DNA of 33,698 nucleotides from Clostridia bacterium. GTDB taxonomy: Bacteria; Bacillota; Clostridia; Christensenellales; Aristaeellaceae. Positions 12,225 to 20,565 of this stretch are shown in pieces. Each line of letters opens with the position of its first letter. Positions within the stretch are counted from its first letter, which is position 1. A program made the position numbers and the translations under genes. Location: the NCBI GenBank assembly GCA_030536295.1, contig JAUNQH010000022.1:1-33698 (forward strand), given 5' to 3'. The notes beneath the pieces were generated by a model, which ran no database searches, was not told the origin of the DNA, and was given only the letters and a program-made list of their open reading frames with translations.

Positions 12225-12255
12225 AAAACGGCGGATCATTCTGATCCGTCGTTTT
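12225..12255. terminator. Bidirectional terminator between the esterase gene and psuG
   Basis: AAAACGGCGGATCA pairs with TGATCCGTCGTTTT (14 pairs, one wobble) around a 3-nt loop. It has A and T runs on both sides, so it can serve both convergent genes. Confidence 0.85.
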
Positions 12256-12268
12256 CGTTTGCTGTAGA

Positions 12269-13186
12269 TCAGCGGCAGAGCGCTTTCGCGACGGCCGCGC
12301 CGAGACGGGCATTGTTGAAGACCAGCTGAATATTCGCCTTCAGGCTGTCTCCGCCGGTCAGCTTCTGGATCTTGTCCAGCAGGAACGGGGTCGTCTGCTT
12401 GCCGTGGATGCCGAGACGTTCACACTCGCTGATGGCTTCATCGATATTGGCGCTGATATAGTCCGGATCCATGGAATATTCTTCCGGGATCGGATTGGTG
12501 ACCAGCATACCGCCGGCAAGCCCCATATCCAGCTTGACGCGGAACGCGTCGGCGATCTCTTCCGGCGTATCCAGCCGGTAATCGACCTTGAAGCCGGAGC
12601 TTCTGGTATAGAAGGCGGGCAGCTCTTCCGTGCCGTAGCCGATGACCGGGACGCCGCGCGTTTCAAGATATTCGAGTGTCAGACCGAGGTCAAGGATGCT
12701 CTTGGCGCCGGCACAGATCACCATGACGGGCGTCATGGCAAGCTCTTCCAGATCGGCGGAGATATCCATGGTGGTTTCGGCGCCGCGATGGACGCCGCCG
12801 ATGCCGCCGGTGGCGAATACCCGGATGCCGGCAAGCGCCGCGCCGATCATGGTGGTCGTGACCGTGGTGGCGCCGTCTTCGCCGCGGGCAAGCAGAACGG
12901 GCAGGTCACGGCGGGACGCCTTGGTCACGGCAAGACCTTTTTTACCGAGGTATTCGATCTGGTCGGGCGTACAGCCGACGGTGATCTTTCCGCCGATGAT
13001 GGCAACGGTCGCCGGAACGGCGCCGTTCTCACGAATGATCTTTTCCACGGAGAGAGCCGTTTCCACGTTCTGGGGATAGGGCATGCCATGGGAAATGATG
13101 GTGGATTCCAGCGCGACAACGGGTTTGTTCTCCTGCAGCGCCTGTTTGACCTCGGGTGAAACGGACAGATACTTTGACAGATCCAT
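12269..13186 (-). CDS. psuG: Pseudouridine-5'-phosphate glycosidase
   Basis: The protein has 305 aa and belongs to the PsuG/IndA family. It reversibly splits pseudouridine 5'-phosphate into uracil and ribose 5-phosphate. Residues matching the E. coli YeiN catalytic set are present at a constant offset of four: E27 (VALESTIISHGMPYPQN), K89 (VTKAS) and the Schiff-base lysine K162 (AGAKSILD). The glycine-rich ATGGIGGVHRG is at 125-135. The frame extends upstream to 13219, but the ATG at 13186 gives the family N-terminus; AAAGGAG lies about 10 nt before it, slightly far. It is the last gene of an operon with psuK and rqcH. Confidence 0.92.
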   Translation of the reverse strand: MDLSKYLSVSPEVKQALQENKPVVALESTIISHGMPYPQNVETALSVEKIIRENGAVPATVAIIGGKITVGCTPDQIEYLGKKGLAVTKASRRDLPVLLARGEDGATTVTTTMIGAALAGIRVFATGGIGGVHRGAETTMDISADLEELAMTPVMVICAGAKSILDLGLTLEYLETRGVPVIGYGTEELPAFYTRSSGFKVDYRLDTPEEIADAFRVKLDMGLAGGMLVTNPIPEEYSMDPDYISANIDEAISECERLGIHGKQTTPFLLDKIQKLTGGDSLKANIQLVFNNARLGAAVAKALCR

Positions 13187-13215
13187 AATATGATAACTCC
13201 TTTCAGACAAAACGG

Positions 13216-14109
13216 TCACGAAAGCAACTCACGCAGCGCCGGGCAGGCCGCGCCGGGATAACCGGCCGTGACGGCGGCCGCGCTCAGCGCGCGGTGAACG
13301 GCGGCTTCAAAATCACAGCCCCTGAGATAAGCGTCCGCGGCGGCGGCGAGCAGCGCGTCTCCGCAGCCGTTGGTATTGATCACCGGTGACCCGATACAGG
13401 GATAGATCCCCCTGTGCTCTTCATCGGCGGCATAAACACCGCGCGCGCCGAGCGAGATCAGCACGAGACGGACACCGGCGGACAGCAGATGATCCGCTGC
13501 CTTTGAGAGATCCTCATCACCGCGGATCGGGATACCGGTCAGCACTTCGGCTTCCGGCACATTGGGCTTGACCGCGGTCAGGCGACCGACGGACGAACGG
13601 AGACGCACGGCTTTCTTTGCCGAGACAGGATCCGCGAAGACCGGTACGGTGAGCTGCTCACAGAGGTAAGCGATGGCGGCTTCCGGCAGATTCGCGTCAA
13701 GCACGACAAGATCGGCTTTGTTCAGTTCTCCGATCACGGGCGCCAGCAGCGCGGGCGTCATCCGCTCATAGATCTTCATATCGGCGATCGCGGCGGCAAC
13801 ATTGCCGCTTTCGTCATTGACGCACAGATAAGTGGATGTATGACCGCCGGGGATCACGCGCGCCAGGGAAAGACCGATCCCGATCCGGATGCAGTTTTCA
13901 CGGATCATTTCGGAATAGGGATCCTCGCCGAGCAGGGTGACAAGCTCCACATCGTGCCCGAGATACCGGAGATTTTCCGCGATGTTGCGGCCGACACCGC
14001 CCGCGGACAGCATGACACTGCCGGGGTTGCTGTCTCCGGCCAGAAGACCGGTATCGGGCGTGCCGGATATATCGACGTTCACAGCGCCGACAACACAGAT
14101 CCTGCTCAT
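13216..14109 (-). CDS. psuK: PfkB-family sugar kinase, probable pseudouridine kinase
   Basis: The protein has 297 aa with both PfkB signatures: AGGVGRNIAENLRYLG near residues 36-51, and the C-terminal NTNGCGDALLAAAADAYLRG containing the catalytic Asp. PfkB kinases phosphorylate sugars or nucleosides. The pseudouridine substrate is inferred from the adjacent psuG, which uses pseudouridine 5'-phosphate. The anion-hole motif reads GCGD rather than the usual GAGD. The frame is open far upstream inside the preceding gene, but the ATG at 14109, with GGAGGC before it, gives the standard start MSRICVVGAVNVD. It begins 2 nt after the rqcH stop, so the genes are translationally coupled. Confidence 0.85.
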   Translation of the reverse strand: MSRICVVGAVNVDISGTPDTGLLAGDSNPGSVMLSAGGVGRNIAENLRYLGHDVELVTLLGEDPYSEMIRENCIRIGIGLSLARVIPGGHTSTYLCVNDESGNVAAAIADMKIYERMTPALLAPVIGELNKADLVVLDANLPEAAIAYLCEQLTVPVFADPVSAKKAVRLRSSVGRLTAVKPNVPEAEVLTGIPIRGDEDLSKAADHLLSAGVRLVLISLGARGVYAADEEHRGIYPCIGSPVINTNGCGDALLAAAADAYLRGCDFEAAVHRALSAAAVTAGYPGAACPALRELLS

Positions 14110-14111
14110 AT

Positions 14112-15854
14112 TTATGCCTCCAGCAGCGTTATGGAACGGATATCCTGCTCGGAAACGGTCATATATGCCGTGTGCTGATCCGTATAGATCATCATGCCGG
14201 GCGCGGCGCCGGACGGCTTTTTTACATGCTTCCGGAGCGTGTAGTCCACCGGCACGGAGGAAGACCCCTGTCCCTTGCTGTACCACGCGGCCAGCATGGC
14301 AGCTTCCTTCAGCGTCTGCAGCGGGATATCGCCCGTCATGCGGATGATCACATGGCTTCCGGGCATATCCTTGGCATGGAGCCACATTTCCCCCGGCGCG
14401 GCGCCGGTCGTGAGCCTGTCGTTCTGCGCGGCGTTCTTGCCGACGAGGATCTCGATCCCGTCGGAGGAACGGTAGCGGTAGGGCTTGCTTTGCGGAAGCG
14501 CGCGCTGCTGCCGGCGGTTGGTGTTCTTTTTCATATAGCCTGCCTGCACCAGCTGCTGGCGGATCTCTTCCAGCTCACTTTCGCCGACGCATTTGTCCAC
14601 ATCCAGCAGCATGCCTTCCAGCAGGTTCAGCTCGGCGGTCGTCTTTTCTTTCTGTTCAGCGGCTGTCTGCCTTGCGGAACGCGCCTTCTGATACTTTTTG
14701 AAATAGCGCTGCGCGTTCTTTGACGGTGTCAGCCTGGGATCGAGCGGGATCGTCATGCTCCCGCCGTCCGGATCATACCAGTTGGGAAGGGTGACCTCGG
14801 TCAGCCCCTGCTTCAGCCGGAACAGATTGGCGTTGATGATCTCGCCCATGATACGGTACTCTTCCATGCGGGCGGCGGAGGCCAGCTCCTCTTCCTGCAG
14901 GGCGAGCTTTTTCTCACAGCGCTCGATGTGACCCTTCAGCAAGTGGACCATGGAAGCGCTCTTCTGGTTCAGCCTGTCCTGCCGGTCCCGGGAACCGAAA
15001 TACTGCTCAAGCGCCTCCGAAACGGAGGCACAGGCAGCCTGATCCGACAGGTCACGGATGAGATAGGGGAAAGGGAACACATCGGCCGGATCGCCGTTTT
15101 CATCCGTCAGAACGCGCGGGTCCGTCATGCCGGGAAGACGCCTGAACAGGTCCCGGAGACGGACACAGGTGTCTTCCGGGTCGGTCATCCGGTCACCGGC
15201 CGGGCCGAGGACACGCTTCGCCAGTTCCTGCGCGGTGCACGCGCTCAGCCCGCTGACGGACGCGGCCAGCGCTTTTGCCAGCGGAATATCGCCTTCGCGG
15301 AGCAGGCGTTCCTTCAGCGATTCCTTTGTGATGTCATCGGGGGCAAGCTTATCCTGCGCGGGCGGAGGCACATATGTCAGCCCCGGCTGGATCTGCCGGA
15401 CGCGGCTCATGTCCGCGCTGACGTGGCGGGACGCCTCGAGAATGCGGTCGTTCTCATCCAGCAGCATCAGGTTGGAATGGCGGCCCATGATCTCCAGAAC
15501 CAGACGCCGGGCAACGTGATCGCCCATTTCATTCACGGTATCCAGATCGATATGCACGATCCTGTCTCCGCCGATCTGCGTGACGGACAGCACGCGGCCG
15601 CCCATCAGCTGCTTGCGGAGCAGCATGCACAGCGCCGGCGGCTCCAGCGGATTGGGAAAGTTCTGACGGGTCAGGTGAAGACGCGCGTTATTCGGTGAAG
15701 CGCACAGCAGCAGACGGAAGTTCTCGCTGCCGGCGCGGATCAGAAGGACTATGGTGTCGCGCTCCGGCTGGGTGACTCTGTCAACGCGGCCGCCGGTGAG
15801 GCATGCGTTCAGCTCACGCGCGGCAAAGCCGGTCATCAGACCGTCCATCGGCAT
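14112..15854 (-). CDS. rqcH: Rqc2/NFACT ribosome quality-control factor RqcH
   Basis: The protein has 580 aa. It shows the NFACT-N domain (MDGLMTGFAARELNACLTGG, LVLEIMGRHSNLMLLD), a middle helical and coiled-coil part (about 280-430), and the C-terminal NFACT-R domain (YRSSDGIEILVGKNAAQND, GEMWLHAKDMPGSHVIIR). By family knowledge it binds stalled 50S-peptidyl-tRNA complexes and recruits tRNA-Ala to add alanine degradation tails. With the ATG at 15854, D97 and R98 fall exactly where the essential DR pair of B. subtilis RqcH lies. This supports that start over the GTG at 15863, which overlaps the AGGAGG ribosome binding site. Older annotations call the family fibronectin-binding protein. Confidence 0.93.
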   Translation of the reverse strand: MPMDGLMTGFAARELNACLTGGRVDRVTQPERDTIVLLIRAGSENFRLLLCASPNNARLHLTRQNFPNPLEPPALCMLLRKQLMGGRVLSVTQIGGDRIVHIDLDTVNEMGDHVARRLVLEIMGRHSNLMLLDENDRILEASRHVSADMSRVRQIQPGLTYVPPPAQDKLAPDDITKESLKERLLREGDIPLAKALAASVSGLSACTAQELAKRVLGPAGDRMTDPEDTCVRLRDLFRRLPGMTDPRVLTDENGDPADVFPFPYLIRDLSDQAACASVSEALEQYFGSRDRQDRLNQKSASMVHLLKGHIERCEKKLALQEEELASAARMEEYRIMGEIINANLFRLKQGLTEVTLPNWYDPDGGSMTIPLDPRLTPSKNAQRYFKKYQKARSARQTAAEQKEKTTAELNLLEGMLLDVDKCVGESELEEIRQQLVQAGYMKKNTNRRQQRALPQSKPYRYRSSDGIEILVGKNAAQNDRLTTGAAPGEMWLHAKDMPGSHVIIRMTGDIPLQTLKEAAMLAAWYSKGQGSSSVPVDYTLRKHVKKPSGAAPGMMIYTDQHTAYMTVSEQDIRSITLLEA

Positions 15855-15880
15855 CGGGAACACCTCCTTTCAACCTTTCT

Positions 15881-15909
15881 ATTATAGGATCTATACAGGG
15901 AAAACACAA
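15881..15909 (-). promoter_or_regulatory. Promoter of the rqcH-psuK-psuG operon
   Basis: On the minus strand TTGTGT (15909-15904) and a perfect TATAAT (15886-15881) are separated by 17 nt, about 27 nt before the rqcH ATG. Confidence 0.6.
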
Positions 15910-15927
15910 GGCAAACATGCCGGAAGG

Positions 15928-15956
15928 TTGACACGGACACGTCCGGCGCATACTAT
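15928..15956 (+). promoter_or_regulatory. Promoter of the GH10 gene
   Basis: A perfect TTGACA at 15928-15933, a 17-nt spacer and TACTAT at 15951-15956 lie 32 nt before the ATG. It is divergent from the rqcH promoter, and the two -35 elements are 18 nt apart. Confidence 0.75.
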
Positions 15957-15988
15957 GTATACGCAATGATCTGAAATGGAGGATGCGT

Positions 15989-17215
15989 ATGAAAAAGATG
16001 ATCGCGCTGATCCTTGCCGCTGTTCTGTGCACGGGGCTGATCCCCGCTTGCGCCGAAGTGAGCGGAAAAAACAGTGAGGACTACGAGAGCCTGTGCGGGC
16101 TGGCCGCGCAATACGGGTTCAGACTCGGCGGATGCTTCTCGTTTAATCAGAGAGCTGATAAGACCTATATGGACTTTATGGCCCGCCATTTCAATTTCAT
16201 TACCTGTACGAATGAGACAAAGGCCTATTCACTGCTGGATCAGCGCAAGAGCAAGGCTGCCGAGGATGGTATGCCCCGGATGGACTTCAGGAATGCCGAC
16301 CGCATGATCGAGTGGGCGCAGAAAAACGGTGTTGCCGTGCGCGGGCATGTGCTGGTATGGGACGCGTATATGACCACCTGGTTCTTCCATGAAGGGTATG
16401 ACAACAACAAGCCCTTCGCGGATCAGGAGACCATGCGCGCGCGTCTGAAGAGCTATATCGAACAGGTCATTACGCATTTTGAAACGAATTATCCGGGCGT
16501 GATCTATTGCTGGGATGTAGTGAACGAAGCCATCGGAGACGGCAACGGAGAATACCGTGTGAGTGACGAGCGGCATATCCGCACAACGCGCAGCGGCGTT
16601 TCCAATCTGTTCCTCGATCATGTGGGCGATGACTATGTGGAATATTCCTTCCTGTGCGCGAAGGATACGGTGAATGCCCTCGGGGCGGATATCAAGCTGT
16701 TCTATAACGATTACAACATGTTTTCCGACGGAAAGCTGATCCCCGCGCTGAAGCTGATCAAGAGCATCAATACCTACGCGCAGAACGAGGAAGGGAAAAA
16801 CCGGAAGCTGATCGACGGTATCGGCATGCAGGGCTATATCGGCGGATACGGTACACAGAGCGGGTGCCTGAATGAGAAGGATATCGACCTGATCGAACGC
16901 GCGATCCGGCTTTATGCCAAGGCGGGCATGCAGGTGCATATCACCGAGATGGCCGTGCGTAACTATGAACAGGATAAGGCAACGGAGCACGCCGCGTTCT
17001 ACGCGAAACTGTTCCGTATGTTCATGAGCATCAACACGGAGGAAAGCGCGCCGCTGACCGCCGTGTGCATCTGGGGCATCAACGACATTCCCGTGAGAAA
17101 CGCGGGCAATGAGTATTCGTGGAAGCTGAACAGCCCCTTCGGCGGTCTGCTGACGGAAAGGAATCAGATCAAAACATCCTTTGACAGCATTTACCGGACA
17201 CTGAAGGGAGAATAA
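15989..17215 (+). CDS. Secreted glycoside hydrolase family 10 protein (xylanase-like, divergent)
   Basis: The protein has 408 aa. An N-terminal signal peptide (MKKMIALILAAVLCTGLIPA, then CA-EVS) directs export. The GH10 catalytic pair is present: acid/base E180 in CWDVVNEAIGD and nucleophile E320 in VHITEMAVRN. The substrate-site N75 and K78 (TNETK) are kept. Two residues normally His in GH10 enzymes differ: RGHVLVWD has D125, and GMQGY has Y283. The enzyme class cleaves beta-1,4-xylan, but these changes make the substrate uncertain. I chose the ATG at 15989 because GGAGG at 15978-15982 abuts the earlier ATG at 15983. No carbohydrate-binding module or anchor is visible. Confidence 0.88.
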   Translation: MKKMIALILAAVLCTGLIPACAEVSGKNSEDYESLCGLAAQYGFRLGGCFSFNQRADKTYMDFMARHFNFITCTNETKAYSLLDQRKSKAAEDGMPRMDFRNADRMIEWAQKNGVAVRGHVLVWDAYMTTWFFHEGYDNNKPFADQETMRARLKSYIEQVITHFETNYPGVIYCWDVVNEAIGDGNGEYRVSDERHIRTTRSGVSNLFLDHVGDDYVEYSFLCAKDTVNALGADIKLFYNDYNMFSDGKLIPALKLIKSINTYAQNEEGKNRKLIDGIGMQGYIGGYGTQSGCLNEKDIDLIERAIRLYAKAGMQVHITEMAVRNYEQDKATEHAAFYAKLFRMFMSINTEESAPLTAVCIWGINDIPVRNAGNEYSWKLNSPFGGLLTERNQIKTSFDSIYRTLKGE

Positions 17216-17231
17216 CACCCGCCGGACGGCA

Positions 17232-17263
17232 AAAAGACCGCGGAGATGGATCCGCGGTCTTTT
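17232..17263. terminator. Bidirectional terminator between the GH10 gene and hflX
   Basis: AAAAGACCGCGGA pairs perfectly with TCCGCGGTCTTTT (13 pairs) around a GATGGA loop, with A and T ends usable in both directions. Confidence 0.88.
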
Positions 17264-17273
17264 CCTGAAATGC

Positions 17274-19031
17274 TTATCTGAAGGCTTCTTCGCCGTAACG
17301 GCGGAGGAGCTTTTCTTTATCGGCTTTGGCGATGACGAGCGTCAGTTCGGTCCCCTCATCGGTATACACTTCACCGGTCACGCGCCCCATGGCGCGGATC
17401 CTGCTGAGCTCGCCGCCTTTTGAGAACGGCATGAAGACCGTTACGCTCTCGCATGATTCCTGAAGCGCTTCGGCAATGGCGGCCTTCAGTTCGCCGAGAC
17501 CGCTGCCCGTTTTCGCGGAGACCATGATCGCTCCCGGAAACGCGGGCGGCGGATCCGCGGCATCGCATTTGTTGATGACCTCGATCCGCTTCTGTTCCGA
17601 AGCGCCCAGTTCGGTCAGCACCTGTTCGACTGTATCATGCTGCCTGAGCATATCCGGGCTGCTGCCGTCCGACACGATGACGAGCACATCCGCGAGGACC
17701 GCTTCCTCCAGGGTGGAGCGGAAAGCGCTGACCAGCGTATGCGGCAGCTTCCGGATAAAGCCGACGGTGTCCGTCAGCAGATATTCCGTATTTTCGGGCG
17801 TGGTCATACGGCGCGAGACCGCGTCAAGCGTGGCGAACAGCTGATCCTGCACATAGACGTCTGACCCGGTGAGGGTGTTGAGCAGCGTGGATTTACCGGC
17901 ATTTGTATAGCCGACCAGCGCGACTACCGGGATCTCATTCCGCTCACGGCTTCTGCGGCGGATGGCGCGCTGCTTGTCCAGCTCATCCAGACGGCGGCGC
18001 AGGTCGGTGATCCTGTCACGGATCCTGCGGCGGTTCATCTCCAGCTTGCTTTCACCGGGACCGCGCGTACCGATGCCGCCGGCCAGACGGCTGAGCACGA
18101 GCCCCTGCCCGATCAGACGGGTGGACTGATACTGCAGCTGCGCCAGCTCGACCTGCAGCCGGCCTTCCGCGCTGGACGCGCGGCCGGCGAAGATATCCAG
18201 GATCAGCATGGTCCGGTCGATCACCTTGATGCGGAGGATGCTTTCCAGATTCCGCATCTGAATGCCGGTCAGCTCCTCATCGAAAATACACAGATCCGCT
18301 TCCAGCGCCTGACATTCCCGTGCCAGTTCATCCGCACGGCCTTTTCCGATGAACAGCGCGCCGTCCGGCTTGTCACGTTTCTGCAGGAATGAACCGACGA
18401 CTTCGGCGCCGGCGGTCTCAGCCAGACGCGCAAGCTCCTCCAGCGATGAAACGCTCTCGATGCCCATGAGCACGGCGCGTTCGCGGCCGGAGGATATGAC
18501 ATCCGCCTCGTCATGACCGACCAGCCGGTCGGACTGCTCGATCCGCTGCAGCAGCTCTCTGTCATCCAGCTTATACCAGCGTACCGGGTCCGTCAGCACC
18601 GGCTCGGCGTTCTCCTCCAGGAAAGCCGTCTGGATCCATGTGGGTTCGCCGTTCAGCACGCCGACGGCGACCATCGCGTCATACCGGAAGATCCTGAGCG
18701 CGCTCAGATCCACGTCGCTCAGGTGCCCGTCCCCGTTGGGATGGGTATGGACGCAACGGACGCGTGAAAGGCGCTTTGTATCGCGGCGCAGCCTGTAATC
18801 GACCAGTTCGACATCGCAGTCGGTGCCGATACAGACATCGACGATCTCGCCGTCCCGGGTGATATAGAGCGCGATCTCACGATTCAGCGCGCAGGAGTAT
18901 TCCGCGAGATATTTGATCAGTTCCTTCGGAAGGAACTCATCTTCCTCGAGTGAGAAGGTCATCAGTTCATCCAGCTTTGCCAGCATGGAATCGCGGACGC
19001 CTTCGGTATTGCCGTGTGTCAGATACTTCAT
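17274..19031 (-). CDS. hflX: GTPase HflX with an N-terminal JAMM/MPN-like domain
   Basis: The protein has 585 aa; HflX is usually about 420-430. Residues about 185-360 are the HflX nucleotide-binding N-terminal region and helical linker (FIGKGRADEL, GPGESKLEMNRR). Residues about 365-530 are the G domain: P-loop GYTNAGKST at 374-382, ATLD at 400-403, DTVGF at 421-425, NKCD and SAKTGSG. HflX splits stalled or hibernating ribosomes after stress. The extra residues, about 1-165, contain H95-T-H97-x7-S105-x2-D108 (HTHPNGDGHLSDVD), with an upstream E52. This is the complete zinc-binding pattern of JAMM/MPN+ proteases and RadC-like domains. Whether the domain is active is unknown. It is the last gene of an operon with rsmA, dut and the GNAT-manA fusion. 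Confidence 0.93.
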   Translation of the reverse strand: MKYLTHGNTEGVRDSMLAKLDELMTFSLEEDEFLPKELIKYLAEYSCALNREIALYITRDGEIVDVCIGTDCDVELVDYRLRRDTKRLSRVRCVHTHPNGDGHLSDVDLSALRIFRYDAMVAVGVLNGEPTWIQTAFLEENAEPVLTDPVRWYKLDDRELLQRIEQSDRLVGHDEADVISSGRERAVLMGIESVSSLEELARLAETAGAEVVGSFLQKRDKPDGALFIGKGRADELARECQALEADLCIFDEELTGIQMRNLESILRIKVIDRTMLILDIFAGRASSAEGRLQVELAQLQYQSTRLIGQGLVLSRLAGGIGTRGPGESKLEMNRRRIRDRITDLRRRLDELDKQRAIRRRSRERNEIPVVALVGYTNAGKSTLLNTLTGSDVYVQDQLFATLDAVSRRMTTPENTEYLLTDTVGFIRKLPHTLVSAFRSTLEEAVLADVLVIVSDGSSPDMLRQHDTVEQVLTELGASEQKRIEVINKCDAADPPPAFPGAIMVSAKTGSGLGELKAAIAEALQESCESVTVFMPFSKGGELSRIRAMGRVTGEVYTDEGTELTLVIAKADKEKLLRRYGEEAFR

Positions 19032-19062
19032 CGTTTTCCTCTTGCAGTATGTATTTCCGGTG

Positions 19063-20523
19063 TCAGTTCGGCATGCTCAGCGCGGCGCGTCCCGTTCCGG
19101 ACAGCGTGAGCGCGGGGCAGGCTGCCGGGAGATAAAGGCTCTCACCCGCGGAAAGATCCATCGACGCGCCGTCCCAGCACAGCTTCAGACCGCCGGTGAG
19201 CGCCGTGAGCAGACCGAGATCCCGGACGGGCGGCAATTGAACGGAACCGCGGACATTCATCAGATCGAGCGTAAAGAACTGTTTGTCCAGCACCCGGACG
19301 CAACTGCCTTCATCCGCGGAGACAGGATCGAGGCGGAAGGAAAGGTCAGTCACATCCAGCGCCTTATCGAGGTGCAGCTCGCGCTTGTTGCCCTGCGCGT
19401 CGGTACGATCCCAGTCATAGAAGCGGTAGGTGACATCCGATGACTGCTGGATCTCATACAGCATGATGCCCGCACCGATGGCGTGCACGCATCCCGCCGG
19501 GATATAGCAGACATCCCCCGGCTTCACGTGAACCCGGCGCAACAGGGGAGACACGGCGCTTCCGGCCTCGCACGCGGCGCGCAGTGACGCCGTATCCGTT
19601 CCGGGCACGATGCCGTAGACCAGTTCGCCGTTTTCGGGCGCGTCCAGGATCAGCCATGCTTCGGTCTTGCCGAGCTTGCCGTTTTCATGCGCTCCGGCAT
19701 ATGCGTCATCCGGATGTACCTGTACGCTGAGACTTTCGGACGCGTCGATCAGCTTGAGCAGCAGCGGAAAAGCCGCGCGCGCGTATCGCCCGGCGAAACG
19801 TTCCCCATAGCGGCTGATCAGCTCCGGTAGCTTCACGCCCGCGTCATCCGTACTCTCCAGCCCGGGAATGCAGCTGACTTCAAGGCTTTCACCGGTGGGT
19901 ACGCACGGAATGTCTTTTCCGTACTCCGTACGCAGCTTACTGCCGCCCCAGGGGGTGAGCTTTCCCGCGCGGAACGCCGGATGCATGCGCACAGGCAGCA
20001 TGGGACACGCGTCCGTGAGCGGCTTTTCCAGCGCGATATACGCTTTGCCCGGCGCGTGATCCCACGTCAGCCCGCCCACAGGCGCGAAACCGCGGCGGAG
20101 ATAAAGTGAAAGCGCGCGGGTGTTGTCTTTTCTCGTATCACACCGAAGCGCCTCACAGCCGGCTTCGGTCAGGATCGTTTCGACCCTGTCCAGTACACGG
20201 CCGCCGACGCCCTGCCCCTGATACGCGGGATCGACCGCGAGCTTGTGGAAAAGACCGTATTTCAGGCCGAGTTTCCAGTTGAGATCCTCATATTCCGGAT
20301 CCTGCCGGCCGATCAGAACGGCGACACCGGCCTTGATCACGTCATCCTCCCGGGCAAGATAAAGCTCGCCGGCTTCGATGCTTTCACGCAGCACCGCCTC
20401 CGAAGGGTAATTGCCCCAGATCCACTGTGTGAGCCCGGTCCCGACCATATGCTCCGCGACCCGCCGGTACAGGTCGCATACAACGGGCAGATCGGCGGCA
20501 GAAGCTTTGATCAGTTCAATCAT
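19063..20523 (-). CDS. GNAT acetyltransferase fused to class I mannose-6-phosphate isomerase
   Basis: The protein has 486 aa in one open frame. Residues 1-168 are a GNAT N-acetyltransferase with the acetyl-CoA loop LAVDPAYQGQGVGGRVL at 95-111 and the late NTRALSLYLRRGF motif. Residues about 175-486 are a type I ManA: WGGSKLRTEYG, QVHPDD with H270, KTEAW with E288, and CVHAIGAG with H347, the expected zinc ligands. ManA interconverts mannose 6-phosphate and fructose 6-phosphate; the GNAT substrate is unknown. There is no stop or ribosome binding site between the domains. The start has GTGAGGAA upstream and lies 42 nt after dut. A sequencing frameshift joining two genes is possible but not indicated. 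Confidence 0.9.
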   Translation of the reverse strand: MIELIKASAADLPVVCDLYRRVAEHMVGTGLTQWIWGNYPSEAVLRESIEAGELYLAREDDVIKAGVAVLIGRQDPEYEDLNWKLGLKYGLFHKLAVDPAYQGQGVGGRVLDRVETILTEAGCEALRCDTRKDNTRALSLYLRRGFAPVGGLTWDHAPGKAYIALEKPLTDACPMLPVRMHPAFRAGKLTPWGGSKLRTEYGKDIPCVPTGESLEVSCIPGLESTDDAGVKLPELISRYGERFAGRYARAAFPLLLKLIDASESLSVQVHPDDAYAGAHENGKLGKTEAWLILDAPENGELVYGIVPGTDTASLRAACEAGSAVSPLLRRVHVKPGDVCYIPAGCVHAIGAGIMLYEIQQSSDVTYRFYDWDRTDAQGNKRELHLDKALDVTDLSFRLDPVSADEGSCVRVLDKQFFTLDLMNVRGSVQLPPVRDLGLLTALTGGLKLCWDGASMDLSAGESLYLPAACPALTLSGTGRAALSMPN

Positions 20524-20565
20524 ATATATTCCTCACTTTATAAAACAGGGAATGCCGGAAACGGA

